Source: Trichosphaerium sp. ATCC 40318 (lineage: Eukaryota; Discosea; Flabellinia; Trichosidae). From it: DNA of 64,000 bases. The position numbers were made by a program, and so were the translations under genes. The DNA lies in NCBI GenBank assembly GCA_038496445.1, contig JALMLS010000420.1:124001-188000 (forward strand). The letters run 5' to 3'. Of this stretch, positions 1 through 15,458 are shown one piece after another; positions within the stretch are counted from its first letter, which is position 1, and each line of letters opens with the position of its first letter. The notes beneath the pieces were generated by a model. It was not told where the DNA came from. It worked only from the letters and a program-made list of their open reading frames with translations, and searched no databases.

Positions 1-676
1 TTGGTTGACAACTGAGTAACTGTGTACGCCTCCAATCCAAGCAGAGCCTCTGTATATATTAGGTATGTACAAGGGACACTATTTCAAGTCATACCCTTGC
101 TCATATTTGTAGATATGCGCTTCTGTGCCTACAATAAACTCCTCTCCTTGACGCCAATTTAATTTAAACTTAAAACGGTACAAGTCTTACCACGCCCATT
201 ACAGTGAAGAAGTACACTAATGAGGTTTCCTACGTATGTCAACGTGCTAGAGACGCTTAGTACTCGTACCCATGGTTCCTGAAGGTACAAATAGTGCGCC
301 TTCCTAAAATGACTTAGTACAAGCGTATAAATTGTTACCGTACCTTTCCAAGTAGTTTGGCAGTCTTTTCTTCAAGCGACTAGCACAATTTAATTGACGT
401 TTTAAAACGCTAGAAAGGGTACGTTGACTGTTGGATCGTCTCCTATTAAGCGTTATGAATGTAACACGTCGTACAGCATATTACGCACCATACACATCAT
501 CACCAACTACGCTTGCCAACATTGCCTTTACTTTCAGTATGCTAAGTGTATAATCTGTTTACGCACCTCTCGCATCTCTTTGGTTGGTTTTGTTACCGTA
601 TCGGCTTGTTCAAAAGTCAGTGGTCAGTACATGAGGTGTTAAATGACGCACAGCGCATATCTATAACTTGGGCCAT
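1..676 (-). CDS. GLY1: L-threonine aldolase (low-specificity type), 5' part, truncated by window edge
   Basis: PLP-dependent enzyme that cleaves threonine or allo-threonine to glycine and acetaldehyde. I read about eight short minus-strand exons. The first (about 652-676) begins MAQVIDMR and splices into SDTVTKPTKEMRE. Then come VGDDVYG, GDDPTVN, SLEEKTAKLLGK, EGALFVPSGTMG, NLISVLLHCNGR, EEFIVGTEAHIYKYEQ and GSAWIGGVH, which follow the N-terminal third of threonine aldolases in the right order. No single exon exceeds about 55 bp, so an ORF scan misses the gene. The PLP lysine and C-terminal half lie left of the window. The start ATG is the first in frame and leaves about 130 bp to the divergent PHD gene. 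Family assignment is confident; exact exon edges are by eye. Confidence 0.85.
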
Positions 677-808
677 GCTGTTTGCTTCGTTGCAGGGATG
701 ATAGAGTCAGACTTAATCTTCGTTCTACTTTTTCAATTTTCAAGCTTTTAGAGAATTCGTTACATAGTTTACTTGTTGAGCGTAGGAGAGAGAACATCCA
801 GAGAAATA
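677..808. promoter_or_regulatory. Shared divergent promoter region, threonine aldolase / Spp1-like gene
   Basis: About 130 bp separate the two inferred start codons, which point away from each other. No TATA box is obvious. The stretch must carry both 5' UTRs and both promoters if the start calls are right. This is inferred from layout only. Confidence 0.4.
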
Positions 809-2386
809 ATGCGTAAGTAGAGTAACTAGAGTAATGTACACAGGCGCGAAAAAAAAATACATTACTTCTATTAGCTTATATTATTGAGCAGAGCAACGCA
901 GCAAGAAGCGTAAACGCAAAGAGAGGAAAACTAAGCAAGGAGAGTACGAATATGTTTACCTTGATGGGGAATCATACTGTGTGTGTGGTCGCGCTCATGT
1001 TGATGGCATTCCAATGATTGGCTGCGATATTTGCGATCAATGGTATGGTTACACCTGAAACTAGTTGTACAAGCTAACACACGCGTAAGGTTTCACCAGC
1101 CATGCGTTCGTGTGGCCAAGCAAGATACAAAGGCAATTCAAAAGTATGTATGTCCGTTTTGCTCTGGACCCAAAGGAAGTACGCACTACCAGCTCTGATA
1201 TTCTTATTGAGTAATTTAAACCGATAGAAAATTATGTAAAACGCGTCAAACGGTGTTCTACGCCTTGTGTTAACTTTGAAACATGCAAGACGAATGCTAG
1301 AACAGGTTCAAAGTATTGCTCTCACAATTGCGGCATTGAACACGCATTGTTGTTATTTAAACGTAAAAAACAAGAAGAAGTGGAAGAGGAGGCTTTGTTG
1401 AAACGTAAAGTAAGCATTGTGACTGACACGCACATTTCTTCTGTTTTTTGATCAAAAGATTTTATTTTTTTGATTTTTTACCTTTTAGGAACGTGAGAGG
1501 CAACAGAGTATACTAAAACACATTTGTGATAATCCATCTGATGGTAATGACCTTCACCAAATACAAGATCATGCACTCTTGATGCAACTAGAAGAAGATG
1601 AAAAAGATAGCAATGTACAATCCAAAACAAAAATGTTTCATGTTTTGTTAAATTTTATTTTAGCGAGAACTTGAAGAGATTGCATTACAAAGAGAGGAGT
1701 TAAGAAAAGCTGTAGCTAGAGCTGAAAATTTACCTTGTAGTCCAGCAAATACAGGGAACAAGAAGCGTTACTCACGTGCCCAAGGCATCTTATATGATTG
1801 CAAAACGTGCGGTAAACCGTTTCAGCTCCATCAATACGCTCAGCACTTGGAATCTTGTTACCTAAAGAAAGAATCGCACTCCCACATTTCTGGTATAGCC
1901 CCATCATACTCAGAGGATGCCTCTCATATCGTATACTGTGATTACTTTGATGCTAAGACTAAGACATATTGCAAGAAACTTAAGGCTTCATGTCCACTGC
2001 ACGCTGGATGGGCAAGGTACAACAAAAAAAAAATTTGCTGTTGTTTATTCCTTAAGGCCTTCGTCTGTAAAGTCAGATACAAGAGTATGTAGCTTTCCAT
2101 TCCAGAATGGCTCATATTGCAAAAAAGCAAGAAGAGATTGCTTACAACACGTTAATTGGGAGTGCATGTTGAGGCAGTCATTGCTCTTAAAGGAAATATC
2201 TGCTGTGCGTTTAACTTTATTCAATTTCATGTTTATTAATTCTCTGTTGTATAGAAGCAAGCACTACAGGCCATAGAATACGAGCGCTGTATTCTATGTA
2301 AGCGTGTTGCAGATCGATTAGGGCTAAAGACACCAGCGCCGCCTGCTAAACCAGGTATAAAGATTGCTGAAATATCAGAAATGTAA
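809..2386 (+). CDS. SPP1: Set1/COMPASS subunit, PHD finger protein (CFP1/Spp1 family)
   Basis: Chromatin reader subunit of the Set1/COMPASS H3K4 methyltransferase. A basic N-terminus leads into a PHD finger (CVCGRAHVDGIPMIGCD, then CDQWYGFHQPC and YVCPFC). A Cys-rich motif (CVNFETCK, KYCSHNCG) follows, then a coiled coil (RELEEIALQREELRKAV). The C-terminal CFP1 domain has YDCKTCGKPF, the YCDYFDAKTKTYCKKL and CPLH pattern, and a final YERCILCKRVADRLGL before the stop. I see no CXXC DNA-binding domain, so it is closer to fungal Spp1 than to animal CFP1. The start is inferred: ATG plus one base is followed at once by GTAAGT, and splicing to base 892 gives an in-frame basic stretch. Bre1 in the same window acts upstream in the same pathway. 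Confidence 0.85.
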
Positions 2387-2889
2387 GAATAAAAATAACA
2401 TGTACAAACGCAATCTGTCACTTATACTTTCTCACTGTAACATCTTGTTACTGCGTACGGCATGTTTACCACCCTTTCTATGCTGCTTTTGTATAGTTTG
2501 AGACTGCACTGCAAACGTTACAGTGAGTTTAAGGCGCCATTCAGAGAAGGGTAACAGCACGAAAACAGCGAACGTAAAATGCTTCTTAAATGGAGCCAAA
2601 GACTTAATAAACAAAACAATCATTCATTCAACAGAAAGAGTTGTGCAGTGTCACGAATGGCGACCAATAGAGCCCGTAATGACACCTCAATACATCCTCT
2701 GTTGTATCCAGTTGATTTGGTTGTAAAGGTTTCGGTTGTTTACGTATTTAGAATACAAACACTGTTTAGATGCGAGAATTAGATAAAGGAGGCACAGAAT
2801 GGACATGTTGCCTAAATCAGCTGAATAGCTCTAAAAACGCGCCATTCTACAGTACTCTATGTACGCGCGATACACAAGCTGTGGTCTAA
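2387..2889. other. Intergenic, no gene recognised
   Basis: About 500 bp between the Spp1-like stop and the ERMARD-like start. Short open frames exist on both strands, but none resembles a protein family or forms a spliced exon chain that I could follow. Confidence 0.5.
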
Positions 2890-5489
2890 ATGCTTGTAGC
2901 GCCTGGGATATCAAAATTGATTTGTAACCAGCACAGCACTGCAGCGCAACTAAGCGATTACGCAAACACGTTGTCTGATAATGGAATAATCAATTGGCAA
3001 CATGTGACACATGCAAGACATTTCTTTTCTGGTGTCAATAAGTTCATTCTTAATTTAGGATTGGCTCACCAATTCCGCAACTACCCTCGTACATATTCCG
3101 CCACACTACAGAGAGAATGTCTGATGTAAAGGTAGGAACAGAAATACAGCATTGGGACAAGCAAGTGTCAAAAAATTGGTGCAGTGGTAAGCTACAAACA
3201 CTTGCAATTGCTCAGAAAATATTTAATGTTTTGACAGGCTTTGAAGCATTTAAACGCTATGGATACATTAATGTTTAAAGAAAAATACAGTACATTATAT
3301 ACACCTTTCTCCAGTTACTGGGAAGGTGGATTACCAGATATTTATTCAATGTTTAAGCAAGGTAATAACATTTTTACTCTGTTTTTTATAGGTGTCTTTC
3401 TGATATTTAACAAAGCATAGGACGTATTTATCAAGCAGGCTTAATACTTAGTGTCCTTATTGGTATGGTAATGCTTAGTTGAAAAGTTCATTTACGGGTT
3501 TAAAAGAGCGTGTTCTTGGAGACATATACATGACACAAGGTGTCACTGTACCGCAAATGCTCAAAGATTTGTTGGATGGAGATACCGCATTGTCGACCTT
3601 TGGTGAGGATAGAGTGTCGTTTCTCAAGATGATAATTGGACCTTCAATAGGTACTATTATTAAATAATTTGTAACATCTCAAAGCATTGCCTTTTGACTC
3701 AGTTTACAGGACTAAATTTACGTAATATTTTATGGCATGGGTTCATTGATGAAACTGAGTTAGATCCATCTCTCGTAGCTTTACTTATCGTAACATCACT
3801 GAGCATGGACTTCCACAAACACCATAAATCTTGTAGAGAGAGGCTCAACCTCGAAAACCTAGTTCCCTCGTCATTATATGATTGCAAAGAAACTCCAATT
3901 ACAATGGATGTTTTTCGTGAACCGAAAATTTTTAAAGAACTTGAGAAGCTCTGCACAGAGTCATACCTGTTTCTGCCCAGCAGAGATACCATTATTAAAA
4001 CATCACTAGAGTATTTGAGAGAAGGTACAACTACCAATTCAGAGCAAACACAGCGGTAAGTTAATGCTTTCAAAACAAAACTTGCAACTAACTGTTATAC
4101 AGAACTTCCTTCTTTAAATTCCTTACAGTGATTTTGCCTCAGTTTGAACATGGGCTTCGCCGCCTTTTTGTACACTCCAATAACCTCTCGTTTGATTACA
4201 TGTGTGCTCAAAGCAACATACATTACACAACTCTCGATATCTTTATTACAGGAGACACTACAAAGACTGATGGAACACAGTTAGAGCATTTAGAAGACAA
4301 CAAATTAACAGACCTACTTGGTGAGTCATGAACAACTGGAGAATCGCAGTTGAAACTAATAAGAATAGGTCCTTGCATATCAAATGCACTCTATGACTTG
4401 TTCATACATGCTGCAGGTCCCCGATTGAGGTACGATACTACATAATAAACCATGCTTATTTGAACTTAGAGACCGTGTTTCACATGGGGAATACGACCCA
4501 GAGCACGTGTCAACCGCACTTATATGTAGGTTTGTACAAACAATTGTGAGTATATCCCTCCTTTATCATCCGCAACCAGACCTACTACCTGGCACGTTAT
4601 GTATAGGATACAGTATGCTAAGTCACTTTGTAGGATTACAATCTATCAATGCGTATTTCTGCCCTTATATATCTGCTTTCCACCCAAAATCAGTACTTCA
4701 ACGCAAGTACGATTACAGTTGATTTTACGCGAACCGTAGTAAATAGGATGCTAGATTAAAGTCATTGTACAACGTGAAAAAAGAGGTTTCAAAGAGGATT
4801 GCCGGTTATCCAGTGAAACCAGATGATAGATCAGAAGTCGAAGATGGAGATGAAGATGTTGCTCTTAAGTACCAGCGATTCGACATCAAATACGACGATA
4901 TCCGAAACATCTTGGTAGAGCAGCACAGTATCATTCAGAACTTGTTGGATATTTATAGATCTGACACGTGCCTATTTTTACAAATTGGTCAAAATAATTT
5001 TTTGGATGCTTTGCCAACTTTGGGGTGTCCTCGACGCGAGTTGATTAAAATCACACAACTTTCAGCTATTGCTACAAACTTAGAGCGTTTTGGTAATACC
5101 TTTATTGACAAGATTGACACTACACAATCGAAGATCCAGCAAGGAAAAGCCTCAAGGTACCCAAACCACGAAACAAAAAAACAATACTAAAAACTATTTT
5201 TAGGAGAGTCGAGAATTCGTTCTATAAACTCCTTGGATGTTTAGGACTCTTTGAATCTGTTTACACTAATCTATTTGGGTTAGTAAACCTTTGTATCCAC
5301 GAGGATATATCACAAGTTCCTAACAAACTACTCCGACAAGTGGACAGTGCGATACAACGTGGTACAAACAAGTTTTTGGACAATACGTACTCTGCCACTT
5401 TGCAGCAATTTCAGGTAGTTATGCCTAAACTGACAGGAGTACTGAAGAAACTGCAGAACGCTACTATGTCGGATAACCCAACGCAATAA
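2890..5489 (+). CDS. ERMARD: ERMARD-like protein (DUF4209 family), ER-membrane-associated RNA degradation
   Basis: Animal ERMARD is an ER-associated protein linked to RNA degradation and neuronal migration; its biochemistry is poorly known. Exons carry the family signatures in order: INWQHVTHARHFFSGV near the N-terminus, SSYWEGGLPDIYSMF, the DUF4209 motif LNLRNILWHGF, LPQFEHGLRRLFVHSN with YTTLD, then PRL joined by splicing to RDRVSHGEYDPEHV. Removing the intron at about 4707-4755 keeps frame into the C-terminal exon LKSLYNVKKEVSKRI and on to about 5489. The stop codon overlaps an AATAAA at 5485. The C-terminal helical region is divergent. Homology is confident; function here is inferred from the family only. 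The start is the first ATG of the long N-terminal exon. Confidence 0.75.
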
Positions 5490-5675
5490 ACAACCGGAAC
5501 ACAAACTTTATTTATTTCCGTACTTACAACCATGCCAGTTTTTAAGACTTTGAATGGCTCACGTGAGCACAGCTTGGACGACTGCCCACGACTCGGTGGA
5601 AATATTGACGTTAAGTGTGGTTCTATCCGAAACAATCACGTTGCTAAAGTAATGGAAACCCAAATGTAAAATAAA

Positions 5676-8600
5676 ATGAGTCAAGCGATGCGTAAATCTA
5701 ATACAGTAACCGTGATGGGCACAGGTATTCTTTCACATACATATTAACTTTTTCTGTTTGAGTGTATGCCGCGATTGTATTTATCTCGTTTTAGTGATTG
5801 AGGGAAAGCATATAGCGACTGCAACGCGTTGTTACTGCGTGATAAAAGCTGGGAAAAATCAATTCAAAACAAACGCAGTTAGGAGCAAAAACCCACAATG
5901 GTTACACAAGTTTAACTTGTACGGGTCACGTGATACTTTTTTTTTTTGTTTTGGTTTTAACCCTGAACTATTTCAGCAAAAGTACCGCAGAAGAACTTAT
6001 CGACTTGGAGATACTCGTTTATAACAGGTACACGAACGCAAAATCTTAGTGGGCAAAAATTAAAGTATTTTTTTTTGTTTTTTTTTTTTGTTGTTTTTTT
6101 TGTCTGTTTTGCTGAAGCAGATCCGTTTTACATATTCGCTACTATCTCTTACTATAAAAATTGGTAATTTAATTAAAATGTTACCTTTGTAGGCGAAAGG
6201 TTGGTACAGATACTCAGATTGCGTATACATCAAGTACGTCACGTGTTCTTAACAATCAATTATTGTTGTTTTTATTTTGAGTCTTAATTAGTGAAACGTT
6301 GTTTGTTCACATGCTAAATCTCTATTTAGCGTATATTGATCCCAACTTGCTTATTAATCACCCACAAGAAGTACACCCCAACCAGCCTTGTTTTTATCAG
6401 TTAGAACCAACCTAAATGAGGTTTTTAGGTTTGGTCAACTTTAAAGTCGCCAAAGAGTGTAACTGGCACTAATCCGATGATGCCAATGGGATCCATTCAT
6501 TTCCTATTCCAGGTCATTCCAAAAAAACGAAGCCGAAAAAAGCATGGGTAGGAATATATCCTTTTTGATGTGATATATGATGAACTAAATATCTTGTACA
6601 GCTCACGTGTAGACAGAGCAAAATCAATGATAGTGCCAAGAGAAAAAGCATCTAAAAGCAGTTCTCCGTTATCAAAGGCAACAAGTGCTCATTCACGTAC
6701 CCACGTGAGAAGATCATCAATGAGTCAAACTGCCATTAAAAGTCGTGGCTCAGGGTACAATCTAAATAAACTTGTTCTGTTACTTACTTAGTTCAAGACC
6801 TTCAGCGCCACCTGATGCCCGAAGAATGCGTGCTATCAGTACTACTGCATTGATGAGACCTGGAAAAGCCAACGAAACGAAAGTAAGCCATTCAGGACTT
6901 GATGAGTTGAGCTCCTTAACAAAACTTGTATCGGATATACCTGATAGCCTTACTCTTGACTTTAACAAACCAGCCTCAGATCCAGTCAAAAGAAAAAAGG
7001 TGTGGTCACATGTTATGATAAAAAAAGCAACATCTTAACACTACTTATAGAGCAGAAACGGTAAATCGCGACGAGCAAAATCAAAAAATGGAGCGTCTAA
7101 TTACAAGGTCAAAACACAAAAAAGGAGAAAACATTTTGGAAATTGGGGAGACCCTGCGCCAGCACCAGAACAAAAAAAGGATGCTAAACCAAAACCAAAG
7201 TCAACAGAACCAGAGCTTGAACCTACGCCAGTTGTAGCAGGCCTGAAGAATAAAAAACTGAGCGAAGACGAGAACTGGGGTCTTGCAACACTAGAGGAAC
7301 CAAGTGATGATGTTGTCAACGGATTGAGAGCACTAGCCCGTTCAGCTCTTCTCGCTTCCAAAAGCAACGAAGAAAATGATAGCAAATCTAACGGTGCTGA
7401 CTCTGGTACAGATACAAGCGATATTTCGATATCTAGTGCATCATCAAAGTCAAATACAATGGAGAAACTTAATGGTTTAAAAAAATCAAAAGATTCAACA
7501 GAGACATCCTCATCATCAAAAAGCGATAAAGTTAAAAAAGTTACCAAGAAAAAAAAACATACCGAAGAAACTTCATCAACGTCACTGGATGTAGAAGAAA
7601 TATCTCCAACATATGATAAGGATATTGAATTACCTGATAGCATTAAAAACAATAGTACTCTTTCGAGACAAGCTGCATTAGAACGGAAAAATATAAGAAC
7701 GAACAACAGCAGACCTGCATATTCCAAGCCAAGACCGTCTGGAGGAGAAGGATTACCGTCATTCTCTAAGCCTAACGAAAGTGGTAACGCTGCTACTAAT
7801 GGGAACTATGATAAAGACAAGCATATGCGTACTATTAGGTTCCTTAAAGCGCTTAGTTTTACACTATCTGAGCGAAATCAAAAAGACAGGCCTTCAGTGA
7901 GTTAAACAGTTTTTTCTGCTAGCGACTAATATTTTACAGCTCAATGGACTTTTCAGTCCACGCCCTCAGAAGAACCAAGAGGAAGTTAAATCCACAGAAC
8001 AGAAAAGTGATCCTACTGAGAAGATGATGCTACAAATATCCAAAATGGTAGACGACAAGCTACAACAGCAAGTCAGGGTACGAAAATAGAAAATGAGTCT
8101 CGTTGTTTACGAATGTGGTCAGGATATGGAGAAAAAAATGCGTGCTATGGAATCACAGCTTGCAGCAGCGAGTGCTCAACAAGCACCTCCAGAACCAAAC
8201 AATGAAACAAATGACATGATGCAAATGCTCTTAGCTCTTGATAAGAAGCTACAAGAGAGTGAGGAGAACATGGAACGCGAAAAGAAGCTTCTCCAAAGGG
8301 TATTGTTACTTCAAGATCTTGTTTTAGAGCAGAATGTTGATTCGCTTGTTAGGAAAGAGAATTGCAGGAGATGGAGCGTAAATTAGAAGAAGAAAAACTC
8401 AGGCTAGCCGCAGAAAAAACCCCTGTTGAACCTCCATTGCCGTACGCAATTGACGCGCCTAATTGTTTGTACATCCTAATCGGATACTAGGGACTTGTCG
8501 ACAATGTTTACGGAGCAACAACTAGAAAAATTAGGTACGTAAAAAACCTCACATATATTTTTAAAGTCTATCCGATCTCCCTATGCGTTGACTCGTATAA

Positions 8601-9857
8601 AAGAGAACATTTTAGATACTTCCAGAAAAAATATAATATCACGTGATATTAATTTGGTGTATAGAGCAATTCATGGGGAAATTTGATATTGAAAGCCTGG
8701 AGCAGAAGCTTGAGAAGATTTCCCAATTCGACGATAAAAATCTGGATAAACCTCCTCCAATCGAAATTTTACAACAATCTGTGCGTTTAAATAACGTATT
8801 CCTAATTATTAAATTCCGTCTAGCCTCAAGCACCTATGGTGGTACCAGCGCCAAGTGAGGAAGGAGGTGAACTTCAAGAGAACCTAGCTAAATTCCAAGA
8901 GTTTATGTCCATGGTATGTTTTAAGGGCTTTTTGCCACGCCAGCATTCTTAGTCATGTGCTTACTTGCATTGTTTGTTCTTTAGGTTAATTTGGATGACT
9001 TGCAAACGAAACTATCTAAATTGGATCATATGCCTGGATTACCAGAGTCTACGAAGAGTTATAAGGAATTAAAGGAGGATCTAGCTGAACTGCAAAAAAT
9101 TTTATTCAGTCCAGAATCCTCACAACAGGATATCGAGCGGGCAAACATTGAGGTACGCAAAAAAGACATTGTCTATTCAACTCCCTTTATTGGTTCTGAT
9201 CTTTGTACGCATTAGATTGAGAAGGTTATGCAAGATATAGAAAGATCTCCTGACTTTCAAGCAGAACAAGCCAAACAAAGGAACGCATGGCTCGCAGAAC
9301 AAAAACCTAAAAACACGTGCGTTTTTCATCTATTTTTGTTTTGATAGTCTTCTTTCAGTCTTTCTTATATTTTTCTTAACTAGTGCTGCGTTTGCCCGTG
9401 TATGTGCCTCTATGCAAAGTATGGATGTAAAAGAGTTTACTGATTTAATGAGGAAAACACCTGAGTTACAACTAATCTTAAGCACAAAAGAAGAGATTCT
9501 TAGAAAGCATCAAAGTGATTTCAGAAACTATGTCTTGTCTGTTTCTGAAGATCAACTTCGTGCCATTAGACATAATCTACCAAAATTTAGACCTGATCAA
9601 AAGACTCAAATCAGGTTTGCTGAGACGATAGATAACAAAATAAGAGAAATTGAAAACGCGCCCAAAAAACCACCAAAGATTGAGCGTGTTACGCCTATTA
9701 GAAAGTGGAAACCAAAAATTGTTTCAGGTGGAGGTATGTTTACAACTGTAACCAACATCTACAAAAATAACTGACAACAATAATCACAGGTGGGTCTTTC
9801 ATGGACGAACTTCAAAAAAAGTTTTCAAAAACAGAAGATGGCGATAGTGATGCATAA
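5676..9857 (+). CDS. C2-domain protein with long Ser/Lys-rich and coiled-coil tail, uncharacterised
   Basis: Not recognised by name. The first roughly 150 residues form a C2 fold spread over small exons: VIEGKHIATATRCYCVIKAG, then KTNAVRSKNPQW, STAEELIDLEILVYN, RKVGTDTQIA, and the closing strand GSIHFLFQVIPKKRSRKK. C2 domains usually bind membranes (often with Ca2+) or proteins, but clear acidic Ca2+ loops are not evident. A long low-complexity region (about 6600-7900, Ser/Lys/Asp rich) follows, then repeated heptad-like helices between 7950 and 9700 (for example DMEKKMRAMESQLAAA and FDIESLEQKLEKISQFDDK). The last exon ends FMDELQKKFSK plus an acidic tail. A scaffold or trafficking role is plausible but unproven. 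The start ATG lies 187 bp after the ERMARD stop. Confidence 0.65.
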
Positions 9858-10222
9858 AGTGTTTTTTTTGGTTGGTTCAACAAAACAAAAAAATACTGGA
9901 AAGTCATTCATGTCAAAAAAAAAAGTTTAGACACAAAAAGAACAAATCTTTGAACAACGATGTAAAATGAACTGTAGTTTATTGCCTACGAATAAAAAAT
10001 AATGTACAGATACGATAATATCAAGGCAACACAAGTACACTTGTTTTTGGAACTTTGGAAGCGCAGCTGTTTCGCGGGAGGGAAGTGAGGTAATAATTCT
10101 TGCAAAAAAAAAAATTGTGTGAAGTATTTCTTTTTTTGAGCTACTGTACAAAGGCCAAGTGCAAAAAACCAAAAAACAGTTATTTTGCGCTAAAGCCAGT
10201 TGAGAAGGATGGTTTGAACACT
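9858..10222. other. Convergent 3' intergenic region
   Basis: AT-rich stretch between two convergent stop codons, with several homopolymer A/T runs. It probably holds both 3' UTRs. No exon chain seen. Confidence 0.5.
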
Positions 10223-12560
<2,338 letters not shown>

Positions 12561-12573
12561 GTTGGTCTTTGTC

Positions 12574-15458
12574 TTACCTCACACTGAAACTTCGTATTTT
12601 AGATTGTACCTTAGGTACTGACGCATTAGTTGATTTACTACGAGAAACCCTTGGATTGCCGTGTCCATTTTCGCCTCTTGAACCAATATTCGTCCAAGAA
12701 CTTTCAGAAACGGTCAACAAGTCTTCTAGGGCATGATGGCCTTCCTTCTTTGCTAGATCTATACAATAACGTGTTACTCTTATTAAAGTCCGGTCTCCAA
12801 ATGCAAGTGGTGTTTGCACGTGCAATTTTCAAAAAAAAGCAAAAAAAATTGTATTTGACAAAAATCACTTGAAATCGGATCTATGGCGTACCCAATGGGC
12901 TATCATCATACATATTCTTGCAATCAACAACAGCACCATTACGTAGTAATAATTGTATAACATTTCTCGAACCGCGTTCAGCAGCATAATGAAGCGGAAA
13001 GTTTCCATCCATGTCCGCGAGGTTTATTCTAACATCCCACTTTGCTATTATATGGTTCGCCAATTCGTAATAATCATAGATACAACAATAATGCAATAAT
13101 GTCATATCATTATCTTCAGCTTGTTTATTTATAAAGCTGCCGTTAATCTGCTCTGATGTTAACAAGGAGTTGCATAAAACACGAAACAGACTTGGTTTTT
13201 TGGAGGTTTTTGCAAACGAACTTCAAAAAAAAATCACGTGGACCAAGAAAGTGAGAAAAAGAAAAAAAAAAAAAGATAGGATCTAGCGTACGTTAAGACG
13301 TTTGCGTAAGAAACCAATCGCGTCAACTAAATCTATGAGAACAGATTGCACTTGCGATGTAGAGCCCAGCTATTATAGTATAATTAGTACTAGCGCGTGA
13401 ATTCAACAAAAACAAGGACGAAATAGTTTTTTATCCATGTTTCGAAAAAAAATAATAATTGAGAGCACAAACATAGGTAGACTAGCGCGCACGTGCCTTA
13501 TTTAACGAATTATGGAGTTGATTTACAAAATTCGCCGACGAATACCGCTGTCCGGGCATCATCGACATATTTTGCTGCTGAGCATTGTTATATTCATCAA
13601 ATTGGCTCAAGATGGAATTTCTATGATTATCTGGAACCATACTGGATAAAAACTTGAGGACGTCCATGAAATCTGCTCTTGTGTAAAACGCGGTGTTGCA
13701 TAGTATATTTTTAGAGTACCTGGTACGTATGTGAAGTATTTGGATTGAGGAGAAGGGAAAATAACGTTATTGTAAATTAAAAACACTTGGACCGTGCGAG
13801 GCGGGAAACAAGGAGGCGTGGTGCATATCAAAACCTAAAGTCCCATGTGGTCAACCCACAGACCAAACCATAACAAACAAATGTGATCTATAAATTCTAC
13901 CCTTGTCACGTACCTTGTGTTCTTCGTCTTCTCTAACATAAGGAGCTCTCTGCTCTCCAAACAAAACACAAGCGCTGAATATCGCATCATTACAAATGGA
14001 ACCAAAATAACATTTTTTTGAAGCTTTTTTTTTGCAAAACGCCGTTTTTCTTTTTGTATAATTTGAAACAATATAAATTATTTCGCACGTGACAACACAC
14101 CAAAAACTACTGTCCAAAAAAACAAAAATTCTAAAATAAAAACAAATTACGCGTACCCCGGTCGCCAATTGCGTAAGAACACATCAACTGTTTGTCCACC
14201 TCTACAACTACCGCTTGAAGGATTCATACGGCTTATATGTGGTATTTGGCCTTGTTCTTCAAGGCTAGTTCCATTTTCCTTATAGCTCCCTTCTGTATCC
14301 ACACGTCTTCGTTTAGCCATACGTGAGTTATCATGCACGAGAAAGTTGTTAGAAACAACAGTAACAAAGTCCGTATCTAAAAAAAATTATTATTAGAGAA
14401 CTTCTCAAAAAACTCGTTTTAGAATTAGCTCATGACTTCTTTTTTTTCGTTTGTCCATTGGTACGTACAAGCGCTAACTCTTGCCGCTAGATATAATGCA
14501 AATGAGTTCATATTAACACGACTACACTGTTCCATCACTCTCAAGAAAATGACTAGTTCATTTGTGGCATGTGCAACATCACAAGTACAATACCGTCTTC
14601 GTGCTCTAAAAACAGATAAGTTTGTAAATTTACGTATGAGGAGTGTTGTGACATTTTCTTTCATCATATTTTTTGTACTGTACCTGCAACTGTGTATGCT
14701 CTTTCCGCGTTTACAATGTTGACATGTAGATTCATGGGTTTCCAAGACATTCTCTAAAACAGGAAATTAAGAAACGGGTTATGGTAAACCTAAATTAGGC
14801 AGGAATTACCAGACTTGTTAGAGTGAACTACAAGGCTTGTTTGTTGATATGAGTGAGGGTTTGTTTGGCCTGGGTAATAATTATTTTAATTAATTCGTGG
14901 TTTTTTTGCCTCAAAGGCTTACCTTCAACCAAATGCATTGTCAGTTCGATTGGATTAGGACACTCTGCTACAACCACGCTATAGCGAACGCCGTTGCTTT
15001 CACTACAAAGCTCAGGATCGCCCAATTTATACAAAATGCGCGTACTTGTTCTTTAAAAAGTCTGTAAACTTTGCTGAGCGTAAATGTAACTCGCTACCAT
15101 CTATTCCGTACAATTTGACTGTAATATTCAAGTAACCTCTCCAACGTAATATACTATGAGGCTGTGTAACGATTCTAAGGTAGTTTTAGAGATTTTTGAC
15201 GTCAAGTGTAATTCGTAAAATGTACTCCTTTCATTAAAAGCGACACATGTTTAACTTTTTTATTACCTTATTTCCCTCAAAATATCTTCCTCTTGTTTTA
15301 CTGGCGTTGGTGCTACCTCTACAGCTGTTTAGTAAAAAAAAATTTTGCAATAAAGTCCAGCATTGCGTACCTGAAAACAATACTGGGTCAGGATAGCAAC
15401 CATCCCCATCCCATGGGTCAGGGCTTATCTTTGGGAATAATGGCTGTGGTTCGGTCAT
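12574..15458 (-). CDS. Spt23/Mga2-like factor: IPT/TIG domain plus ankyrin repeats (possibly fused to the downstream kinase)
   Basis: In fungi, IPT-ankyrin proteins of this layout (Spt23, Mga2) are transcription activators. The reading starts MTEPQPLFPKISPDP. Then come RWRGYLNITVKLYGIDGSE, LYKLGDPELCSES, a Cys-rich CQHCKRGKSIHSC, a basic KRRRVD motif, and an IPT domain (IPHISRMNPSSGSCRGGQTV, CVLFGEQRAPYV, CTTPPCFPPRTVQVF, KYFTYVP). After a helical linker two or more ankyrin units follow (NDMTLLHYCCIYDYYELAN, DMDGNFPLHYAAERGSRNVI). No C-terminal membrane segment like that of Mga2 is seen. If the last intron is not removed, translation ends at 12574; if it is, the frame runs on into the CRIB kinase. 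Exon joins around 13290-13530 and 15045-15070 are the weakest. Confidence 0.65.

Noticed and set aside
424-642. Plus-strand open frame of 72 codons
   Set aside because: It lies over minus-strand threonine aldolase exons that carry clear family motifs; the plus frame is a shadow.
7101-7727. 208-codon minus-strand open frame
   Set aside because: Complement of the Ser/Lys-rich exon of the C2 gene; its Ser/Phe/Leu-rich composition is typical of an antisense shadow.
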